Under the pieces are notes generated by a model. That model was given only the letters and a program-made list of their open reading frames with translations, searched no databases and was not told where the DNA came from. DNA of 64,000 bases, taken from positions 37,127-101,126 of the forward strand of contig NZ_JBHTIU010000106.1 of assembly GCF_042677205.1 (NCBI RefSeq), given 5' to 3'. The DNA comes from Paenibacillus_L residui (GTDB lineage: Bacteria; Bacillota; Bacilli; Paenibacillales; NBRC-103111). Within the stretch, counting starts at the first letter, position 1. Each line of letters opens with the position of its first letter. Shown here in pieces: positions 57,551-64,000 of this stretch. A program made the translations under genes and the position numbers.

Positions 57551-59491
57551 CTACGGAAAGGGATGCGGGTATGGATTAAGCTCCTCCGGTGTCAGCTTGT
57601 GCTCTGCATAACCCAGCTTCATCGGGACCTCGAAGACCCTGTCAAGGCCCGTCAACCGGGCAAACCGGTGTCCGAACGTCATAGGCAGCATTCCCGGAAT
57701 CAGCACTTTCACACAGCGCAGGCCGTTGCGGAGCGTCTCGCCGGACGATTGATCGATAACAATAACATCCAACCGAAGACTGCGAAACGTTCGAAGGACC
57801 TGTTTCAAATCTTCCGTTAGATCATCATTCATCGATGCAGCCTGAAACTCTTCGGCGAATGTACGCAGGGGACGCCGTTCGTCGAGCAAAAACCGGAGTC
57901 TTTCCTCCGCCTGCGGCAAGCTGTACAGCAAGGCGTGATCCTCCATGCTCTCCACCAGGAACGAATCCTTGAACATCGACTCGGCCTCCGGCCTGCGTTC
58001 CTTATAGCGGGCTTCGGCCATCGGGATCATGTTCGCCAGCTCGTGTATGGCGCTCTTGGCCGTACGGACGGGGTCGAGATGAGCTCCGGCGGCACAGAGC
58101 AGATTTACTCCAGGCTTTTTCCCTCCCTTCGCCAATGCCCAGATGCTCGGAATCCCGTTCTCCATCGTTGTATTGTACAAGCATACCTCGTATCCTGTAA
58201 CCGCCCTTAAGCGATGAATCATTAACAAGAGCTCCTGATCCTCCGCTGAGCCGGGATCGAGCTGCGGAACCGGCAGCCTGGTGTACCAGGTCATCAGGAA
58301 AGAATCCCTCTCGACAACCTCGAAAATTCCATGCAGGATCGCCTCCTCAAGGCTGCCCCCTATGGCGCACCCATTGGAGGTTTCATAGACAAATCCCCCG
58401 CCATAGCCCAAGCTGTAATAGGCCAATCGTTCGGGAACGAGAATGGGCCGCTCCTGCAGGAACGAATATCCCCACACCCAATCCATCGGAGTATCGGGAT
58501 CGAATGACTGGAAAGGAAAATCCGGTTGTTCCAACAGTTCTTTAGCATGAAAGCCTACCTTAGCAGGGTCCAGCGCCACCTCCTTAAGGCGGGAATAGCT
58601 GTCGGATACGATCGTTCGTTTGCCCCGGGGAGCAAGCCCGCAAAATCGTTCCAACCCCTCCAGTATTGCGGCCATTTCGCTATCTGCATAAGAATTCGAA
58701 TGGCCCCCAACCACCTCATTATACAGTCCTAAAGGTAGATTCATAGCTACCCCGGCGAAGGCGGATGCGAGGTCCGGCCGCTTGCCGTTCATGAGCCCGG
58801 TCCGGTTATCCAGATAATCCTTGGCCAGAACCTTCCGCAGGTCGCCCATTGAACGGCAGCGGTAACTGTTGTTGAGCTTCTTGCACGGCTCCAGGGATAT
58901 GGCCGCCGCCTCCGGGGAATCGTCCGGCAGCTCGCCGCAGACCGGACAGAGCCCGTCCGGCAGAATGTAGTGAACGGTGCTGGTCAAGCTTCTTAAGTTG
59001 ATTAAATGGATGCGGCCTTCCGAATCCGTTATTTCCCCCCGCAGCAGCCTTGCCGTTTCCAATGAGACGATAAGCGCCATATGACGAAATGCTGCCGGCG
59101 GAACTTCCAGGGGAGAAGGAGCGATCGCATCTGGAGAAATTAGTTTCATAAGCGAATCGTCCGGTTCTTCGCGCCCGCCACCCGCCAAGGATAGCCGGGT
59201 CTCCGCACATTGGAAGCAGCCGGGCTTTCCCGGAAGGACCAACGGCCCTATCCTCCCTTCCCCCTCTTCTCTGGATAAGCAGGCCCGTGACCAGGGAAGC
59301 CCGCGCGGCCGCAGAAGCTTCTCCGCTTCCACATTCAGAGCGGAATCAGACTGATCCTGCACCACCCATACGAGCCCCGCAGCCGGTACGCTATCGCCAA
59401 AATCCGGTCTGTGCACTATGGGGAGCCCGGATAATTGCTTGCATACCGCATCTGCAAGCCTCCCATTTCCGACAATAACGACAGGATTCAA
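57551..59491 (-). CDS. TOMM cyclodehydratase fusion (leader-binding domain plus YcaO)
   Basis: 646 residues. The first 200 form a Rossmann-like partner domain with paired cysteines (CFQC at 92-95, CPVC at 182-185) that likely bind zinc, as in the leader-peptide-binding proteins of thiazole/oxazole-modified microcin systems. Residues about 215-646 are YcaO: EMAAILEGLERFCG, CAIGGSLEEAILHGIFEVVE and ERDSFLMTWYTRLP are the ATP and metal positions. The C-terminus is NPYPHPFP, the PxPxP tail needed by YcaO cyclodehydratases. It would convert Cys/Ser/Thr of a precursor to azolines. No precursor, dehydrogenase or protease gene is seen. The UvrA-like gene begins 51 bases upstream. Confidence 0.85.
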   Translation of the reverse strand: MNPVVIVGNGRLADAVCKQLSGLPIVHRPDFGDSVPAAGLVWVVQDQSDSALNVEAEKLLRPRGLPWSRACLSREEGEGRIGPLVLPGKPGCFQCAETRLSLAGGGREEPDDSLMKLISPDAIAPSPLEVPPAAFRHMALIVSLETARLLRGEITDSEGRIHLINLRSLTSTVHYILPDGLCPVCGELPDDSPEAAAISLEPCKKLNNSYRCRSMGDLRKVLAKDYLDNRTGLMNGKRPDLASAFAGVAMNLPLGLYNEVVGGHSNSYADSEMAAILEGLERFCGLAPRGKRTIVSDSYSRLKEVALDPAKVGFHAKELLEQPDFPFQSFDPDTPMDWVWGYSFLQERPILVPERLAYYSLGYGGGFVYETSNGCAIGGSLEEAILHGIFEVVERDSFLMTWYTRLPVPQLDPGSAEDQELLLMIHRLRAVTGYEVCLYNTTMENGIPSIWALAKGGKKPGVNLLCAAGAHLDPVRTAKSAIHELANMIPMAEARYKERRPEAESMFKDSFLVESMEDHALLYSLPQAEERLRFLLDERRPLRTFAEEFQAASMNDDLTEDLKQVLRTFRSLRLDVIVIDQSSGETLRNGLRCVKVLIPGMLPMTFGHRFARLTGLDRVFEVPMKLGYAEHKLTPEELNPYPHPFP

Positions 59492-59542
59492 GGAGCTTCC
59501 TCCTCTCCGGGAACTCTTGACATAGGGTCCAATTAATAATCA

Positions 59543-61519
59543 TTATTTAAAGTATGTCGCCGCTCTTAGCTCTATGACGCCATCAGCGAAGGCATGCAAT
59601 TCGCCGATTCCTACGTCCTGTAACCGCAGCAGAGCAGGCCTTATTTCCGGTTCCCGGAAAAATTCCACAGCCTCGTCCACCGTCATCTCCAGCACTTCGC
59701 TGATCGTACTCCCGCGCAGGGTGAACCCGAGAACCTCCTCTTTAAATCGGCGCCCCTGGCAGGCATCGCAAATACTGGTAATCGTATCCATAAAAGCGAG
59801 ATCGATATTCATCATCCCGGAGCCTTTGCATTCCGGACAGGCCCCTTTCGAATTAAAGCTGAAGAGAGAGGCGTCGGCCCGGTTCTCCCTCGCAAACAAG
59901 CTTCGGATGAAATCGAAAATGCCGATAAAAGTGGCCATATTCGAACGGTTGGAGGCCTGAATCGCTCCTTGATCGATGAAAATCGCTTCCGGATAATATT
60001 GCGGCAGCACCTGGCGGATAAGAGTGCTCTTCCCCGATCCGGCAACGCCCGTAACTGCGGTCATGACCCCTTTCGGGATATCGGCGCTAACGTCCTTCAA
60101 ATTGTGAAGGGACGCATGTTTGATCGAGAGCCAGCCGGTAGGCTGTCTTGGTTCTTTCTTCAAAGCCGGCCGGCGATTCAGAAATTGTCCGGTCAGCGTC
60201 CCGGCCCGGACCAGCCCCTGCAAATCCCCCTCATATACGACTTTGCCGCCTTCGGTCCCGGCCCGAGGCCCCATTTCGATAATATGATCGGCGATTTGAA
60301 TAACATCCGGGTCATGCTCCACGATCAGCACGGTATTGCCCTTGTCCCGCAACTGCCGCAGCAGGCGGTTGATCCTGCTGACATCGTGAGGATGGAGCCC
60401 TATACTGGGCTCGTCAAAAATATAAGTCAGCTCCGTCAAGCTGCTGCCCAATTGGCGGACCATTTTAATTCGTTGAGATTCGCCGCCGGACAAGGTCGAT
60501 GTCTCCCGATTCAAGCTTAAATAGCCTAATCCTACGGAGATCAGATGCTCCAGGCGATGGACGATGGCATCGACTACCGTACGGGCCGAAGGCTCCCGGA
60601 TCGTCCGGACAAAGCCGATCAGATCACTGACCTGCATATGCGTGCAGTCTGCAATCGATTGACCGTTGATTTTGCACTCCAGCACTTTGGCATTCAGCCG
60701 AGCCCCCCGGCACAATGGGCATTTCCCCTGGGTCACCACGTAATCAATCGCCTCTTTGTACAGCTTCACATCCCTCGATTCCTTGCTCAGGAAGGAGCGT
60801 TCCATCCTCGGAATGATTCCCTCGTATTTGGAAGTAGGAGGCCAGCCCTCCGTCGGATGGGGAGGCTTGAAGCCCGATTTGTACAAGAGCGTGTCCCATT
60901 CCTCATCCGTGTAATCCTTCAGCTTTTTATCATTGTCAAACAGCCCTGTGCAAACATACCGCTTCCAACGATATTCTCCCGGCCGGAAGGTAGGGAAGCG
61001 GATCGCCCCTTCATTGAGGGATTTCTGCCGGTCGATCAGCCGGTCTATATTTATCGTCTGTACACTTCCCAATCCCTTGCATTCGGGACACATGCCCTGA
61101 GGATTGTTAAATGAAAACATGTCCATAGATCCGACGAAGGGCCGACCGTTTCGGGAATATAACAAGCGCAGCAAGGAGTAGATATCCGTAATCGTTCCAA
61201 CGGTCGATCTTGCGTTTCCCCCTATCCTCTTCTGATTAATGACCACCGCCACGGAAAGATTGTTCAACGTGTCCGCATCCGGCTGTCCGTAATGGGGGAG
61301 GCGATGGCGGATAAAGCTGGAATACGTTTCGTTCAATTGGCGCTGCGACTCCGCTGCAATGGTATCAAAGACAAGGGCCGATTTCCCGGAACCGGATACG
61401 CCTGCAAATACTGTGATCTGCTTCTTGGGGATCGTCACACTTATCCCTTTCAAGTTTTTTTCCCTGGCTCCAATAACCTGTATAGGATTTCCCCGAAATT
61501 CTTCTCTCATAGCTGTCAT
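59543..61519 (-). CDS. UvrA-like ATPase lacking its C-terminal half-site
   Basis: 658 residues of the short UvrA type linked to antibiotic self-protection. Domain one is complete: GVSGSGKSALVFDT, CPECKGLG and CPLCRGARLN zinc pairs, LSGGESQRIK and YIFDEPSIGLHPHD. Domain two has Walker A GVAGSGKSTLIR and zinc pairs (CPECKGSGMM), but stops at LRLQDVGIGELHAFADG, where homologues continue into a second signature and Walker B. The last 20 residues are unrelated. So one of two ATP sites cannot close. The start is ATG 61519 or 61510 near AAGGAAGGAGA. It precedes the TOMM gene and could protect against its product. Confidence 0.82.
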   Translation of the reverse strand: MTAMREEFRGNPIQVIGAREKNLKGISVTIPKKQITVFAGVSGSGKSALVFDTIAAESQRQLNETYSSFIRHRLPHYGQPDADTLNNLSVAVVINQKRIGGNARSTVGTITDIYSLLRLLYSRNGRPFVGSMDMFSFNNPQGMCPECKGLGSVQTINIDRLIDRQKSLNEGAIRFPTFRPGEYRWKRYVCTGLFDNDKKLKDYTDEEWDTLLYKSGFKPPHPTEGWPPTSKYEGIIPRMERSFLSKESRDVKLYKEAIDYVVTQGKCPLCRGARLNAKVLECKINGQSIADCTHMQVSDLIGFVRTIREPSARTVVDAIVHRLEHLISVGLGYLSLNRETSTLSGGESQRIKMVRQLGSSLTELTYIFDEPSIGLHPHDVSRINRLLRQLRDKGNTVLIVEHDPDVIQIADHIIEMGPRAGTEGGKVVYEGDLQGLVRAGTLTGQFLNRRPALKKEPRQPTGWLSIKHASLHNLKDVSADIPKGVMTAVTGVAGSGKSTLIRQVLPQYYPEAIFIDQGAIQASNRSNMATFIGIFDFIRSLFARENRADASLFSFNSKGACPECKGSGMMNIDLAFMDTITSICDACQGRRFKEEVLGFTLRGSTISEVLEMTVDEAVEFFREPEIRPALLRLQDVGIGELHAFADGVIELRAATYFK

Positions 61520-61713
61520 TCTCCTTCCTTAACGGAGTTCGCAGGCGGAATCAAGTCATATAACCTGCATAAATTCCGCGTGCAGTCCCCTGCTATTTCA
61601 GTTTCAGTCTATCCAATGATTTGGCTTTGACGACCTTTCCTACATAAGATACACTCTAAACATGCCAAATGTTGTCCAGTTTAATCACTGTCTTCGGAAG
61701 TGAGGAGAAATTT

Positions 61714-62646
61714 ATGTCGAAAGCCAAGCTGTTATTCGACTTGATCATGTATGTCAACTCGAAGAGAAGCTTTACCGCCCAAGAGATTGCCGATGAATTT
61801 CACGTATCCGTCCGGACCGCCCATCGGTACCTGATGGAAATTAGTGAAATGGGGGTTCCTTTGTATACGGAGCAGGGGAGAAACGGAGGATACCGTATCC
61901 TGCACAACCGGATTCTTCCGCCCGTGTTATTGGATGAGCACGAGGCGCTGGCGATTTTCTTCGCTTTCCAGTCCTTGAGATACTATCCATCCCTGCCCTT
62001 TGATACGGATATGGACTCCGCCTCCAGAAAATTGTATTTCAGCCTTCCCGATGACATTAAGAAGAAAATAGACCGCCTGGAATCCGTCCTGTCTTTTTGG
62101 AATCCGAAGAGAAGGGTTTCCTCTCCCTTTCTGAAAGAGATTATAGAAGCGGCATTAGACCATCACGTACTCATTATCGAATACCGTTCCAAATCCAACC
62201 GTAAAAAGAGAGAAGTCGTACCCATCGGTTTATATGCTAATGACGGATTCTGGTATATGCCGGCCTGGGACATGGAAAAAGACAAGGTGCGGCTGTTCAG
62301 GGCGGACAGAATCCTGTCTTTGGAAAATTCCAAAAGAACCTGCGAGCTGAAAATGAATTTGCCCGATTGGTTAGACGGGTATACGATCCATACACCGGTC
62401 CGTCTGTATGTTAAGCTGACCAGAGAAGGGATGAGACAGTGTCAAAGCAAGCCCTGGTTCGAACCGCATATCGTATCTGTGGATGAGGATTCCGGGTATA
62501 TCGATACGATGATTGATTACAGCGAGGTCGAATTTCTGTCCTCCTATTTCATCCAGCTAGGGACGGAGGCCCAAGTGATCGAACCGCAGGAAATTGTAGA
62601 GCTCATCAAAAAGCAGGCTTCCCGCCTGCTCGATCAATATCGCTAG
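61714..62646 (+). CDS. HTH/WYL-domain transcriptional regulator
   Basis: 310 residues from the ATG at 61714 (AGGAGAAA upstream). AKLLFDLIMYVNSKRSFTAQ and EIADEFHVSVRTAHRYLMEI form the HTH, with MGVPLYTEQGRNGGYRILHN as the wing. The WYL-type sheet follows (DHHVLIIEYRSKSNRKKREV, PIGLYANDGFWYMPAWD, where WYM replaces WYL). The gene diverges from the UvrA-like gene with 194 bases between starts, so it may control the UvrA-TOMM pair. Confidence 0.86.
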   Translation: MSKAKLLFDLIMYVNSKRSFTAQEIADEFHVSVRTAHRYLMEISEMGVPLYTEQGRNGGYRILHNRILPPVLLDEHEALAIFFAFQSLRYYPSLPFDTDMDSASRKLYFSLPDDIKKKIDRLESVLSFWNPKRRVSSPFLKEIIEAALDHHVLIIEYRSKSNRKKREVVPIGLYANDGFWYMPAWDMEKDKVRLFRADRILSLENSKRTCELKMNLPDWLDGYTIHTPVRLYVKLTREGMRQCQSKPWFEPHIVSVDEDSGYIDTMIDYSEVEFLSSYFIQLGTEAQVIEPQEIVELIKKQASRLLDQYR

Positions 62647-62676
62647 TCCGCAGCCTAACTCGCAAACACGACAAAG

Positions 62677-62702
62677 AACCCTCGACGCTCATCGCGAGGG
62701 TT
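62677..62702. terminator. terminator between convergent genes
   Basis: AACCCTCG (62677-62684) pairs with CGAGGGTT (62695-62702). It lies between the WYL gene and the oxidoreductase gene. Confidence 0.65.
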
Positions 62703-62769
62703 GCGAATGATTTATCCTGGAGCACTATGAAAATATTATCTTCTTCTATGCTTTGGACTGTGGATAAGA

Positions 62770-63774
62770 TTACGGAATAAGCAGCACCCGGCCTGTAACC
62801 TGCCTCTGTTCAAAAGCAATATGAGCTTTGACGGCATCGGCCAGCGAATATGTGCGCCCTACTTTGACCGAAAGACGGCCTTCCCGGATCCAATCTAAAA
62901 ATTTCGGGAGATACGAATGCCATTCCTTCATAAAATATAGCCCGGAAAAACGGTTGATATAAAGCGAACCTTTCTCTTGAAGGAGCATGAGATCAAACGG
63001 CGGAATGAACCCGCTTGCCTGCCCGAAAATCTCCAGATATCCCCGGGGGGCAAGACTGTCGAGGCTGGCCTCGAAGGTATCCCTGCCCACCCCGTCATAA
63101 ACGACGTTCACCCCTCGGCCCCCCGTTATTCGGCGGGCTTCCTTGGCGATATCGGCTTGGGTGGAAATAATCACTTCACCCGCCCCCGCCTCTCTGACCG
63201 AATGAGCTTTGTCCTCGCTCGAGGTGACTCCAATAACCTTCCCTCCGCGCAGCTTGGCCATTTGGCACAGCAGCAGTCCAATTCCCCCGGCTGCGGCATG
63301 GATCAGGCACCAATCCCCCGGCTTGACGGGATACGCGGCATGGGTTAGCGCATAAGCGAGAAAGCCCTGGGTTAATCCTGCCGCGGCATGTTCCAGGCGG
63401 AGTTCGTCCGGGACGGGAATGAGCCGCTGAACCGGGGCTATCACATGGGTGGCGTACGTTCCGCTGCCTCCTCCGCAGATGACCCTATCTCCAACCTGAA
63501 CAGGACTGTCACCAGGGCCCAGCGACTCCACAATCCCCACGCATTGACTCCCTATAGTGGCCGGAAGCTTATATTCCACGGCCCCTTCCTTTTTGTAAAA
63601 TGCCTGATTCACAAGATCGCCACGTCGATGCTGAACATCCAGGAAGTTAACGCTCGCCGCCTGGACGCGCACAAGCGCCCGGCCGGGACCCGGCACCGGC
63701 ATGGGGAGCTCTTCCAATTGCATAACTTCAGGGCCTCCGTAGGAATGTATACGAATCGCCTTCATTTTCATCAT
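62770..63774 (-). CDS. NADPH:quinone oxidoreductase (zinc-independent MDR)
   Basis: 334 residues. MKAIRIHSYGGPEVMQLEEL is the MDR start and GSQCVGIVESLGPG the catalytic-domain motif. WCLIHAAAGGIGLLLCQMAK holds the AAxGGxG cofactor loop, and RGGKVIGVTSSEDKAHSVRE and GGRGVNVVYDGVGRDTFEAS complete the Rossmann domain. There are no structural zinc cysteines, consistent with the Qor group. It reduces quinones or enones using NADPH. A TTGACA-17-TAATAT promoter with flanking palindromes lies upstream, so it is likely inducible. Confidence 0.88.
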   Translation of the reverse strand: MMKMKAIRIHSYGGPEVMQLEELPMPVPGPGRALVRVQAASVNFLDVQHRRGDLVNQAFYKKEGAVEYKLPATIGSQCVGIVESLGPGDSPVQVGDRVICGGGSGTYATHVIAPVQRLIPVPDELRLEHAAAGLTQGFLAYALTHAAYPVKPGDWCLIHAAAGGIGLLLCQMAKLRGGKVIGVTSSEDKAHSVREAGAGEVIISTQADIAKEARRITGGRGVNVVYDGVGRDTFEASLDSLAPRGYLEIFGQASGFIPPFDLMLLQEKGSLYINRFSGLYFMKEWHSYLPKFLDWIREGRLSVKVGRTYSLADAVKAHIAFEQRQVTGRVLLIP

Positions 63775-63797
63775 CTCTTCCCCTCACCTTCAAAATA

Positions 63798-63810
63798 GTT
63801 TCCGGGAAAC
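63798..63810 (-). promoter_or_regulatory. operator downstream of the -10 box
   Basis: GTTTCC-G-GGAAAC is a perfect 13-base palindrome between the -10 box and the oxidoreductase gene. It matches the core of the palindrome at 63842-63860. Confidence 0.7.
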
Positions 63811-63811
63811 A

Positions 63812-63840
63812 ATATTAACAATCCTTTCAACCTTTGTCAA
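63812..63840 (-). promoter_or_regulatory. sigma-A promoter of the oxidoreductase gene
   Basis: On the complement, TTGACA (63840-63835), 17 bases, TAATAT (63817-63812). Operator palindromes lie on both sides. Confidence 0.85.
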
Positions 63841-63841
63841 T

Positions 63842-63860
63842 AATGTTTCCTGGAAACATT
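63842..63860. promoter_or_regulatory. operator upstream of the -35 box
   Basis: AATGTTTCC-T-GGAAACATT is a perfect 19-base palindrome abutting the -35 box. With the second site it could let a TetR- or MarR-type repressor control this gene and a divergent gene to the right. The divergent gene itself starts outside the window; AAAGGAG near 63981 could be its ribosome binding site. Confidence 0.75.
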
Positions 63861-64000
63861 GTAATCGATCCATTTCTTGCTATACTTAATATGAGAAAAT
63901 TTCGATTCTGAAAATAACCCCGAAGGCTGAAATTTGAAAACTAAAAATTCCTGTTGGTGCTAAGAAATAGCCTTTGAATGAAAAGGAGCGCCTCTGGTAC

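Noticed and set aside
1..64000. tRNA, rRNA or CRISPR features
   Set aside because: I looked for direct repeats with spacers, cloverleaf-like stems and conserved rRNA stretches and found none.

Overview
The window looks like chromosomal DNA from a spore-forming, Paenibacillus-like member of the Bacillota. Signs are strong GGAGG-type ribosome binding sites, a T-box leader before leuA, a perfect CIRCE element, a ROK regulator with 25-nt boxes like those of Bacillus xyl operons, a sugar ABC importer without its own ATPase, and a YjcZ-type small sporulation protein. I saw no rRNA, tRNA, CRISPR array, intact insertion sequence or prophage.

Region by region. 1-7700 (- strand): a catabolic block with an IclR regulator cut by the window edge, an aldo/keto reductase, a secreted BNR sialidase-like protein with two discoidin-like modules, two SDR dehydrogenases, an HpcH/HpaI aldolase and a Gfo/Idh/MocA oxidoreductase. 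7700-18100: small accessory genes (GNAT, VOC, ArsR, WYL, DoxX, DUF2269, two divergent TetR genes, two MFS transporters), several of them broken. 18500-24500: an ABC exporter, a MerR-ABC-permease unit with a 19-bp-spacer promoter, a nuclease-fold/HTH protein and a 45-residue duplicated helical protein. 24500-31400: AlaX, a ybaK remnant, leuA with T-box, and an overlapping three-gene glycan operon whose upstream region carries CIRCE. 31400-39700: mixed accessory genes and remnants, including pieces of qoxD, ctaB and hisC, plus a nitrilase with a small membrane protein.

39797-54278 (- strand) is the most coherent system: N-acetylglucosamine-kinase-like protein, GH4 phospho-glycosidase, RidA-like protein, binding protein and two permeases, N-acyl-D-amino-acid-deacylase-like amidohydrolase, SelA/DgaE-like PLP enzyme, three Gfo/Idh/MocA oxidoreductases, a TIM-barrel protein and a ROK regulator. 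ROK-type boxes lie before its two apparent transcription units. A reasonable inference is import and phosphorylation of an N-acylated amino-sugar glycoside, deglycosylation, redox steps, deacylation and ammonia elimination. The substrate is unknown.

54800-64000: an ANT(6)-like adenylyltransferase, an APH-like kinase, a YjcZ-type small protein, an orphan TOMM cyclodehydratase fusion (YcaO ending in a PxPxP motif) beside a C-terminally truncated UvrA-like ATPase, a WYL regulator, and a quinone oxidoreductase whose promoter lies between two palindromes.

A theme across the window is gene decay. At least eight genes carry internal deletions, frameshifts or truncations (SRPBCC, two UvrA-like proteins, DUF2269, ybaK, ctaB, qoxD, hisC), and an ABC exporter appears to have lost a normal start codon. 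Some single-base frameshifts could be sequencing errors. The deletions that join distant parts of a gene cannot.
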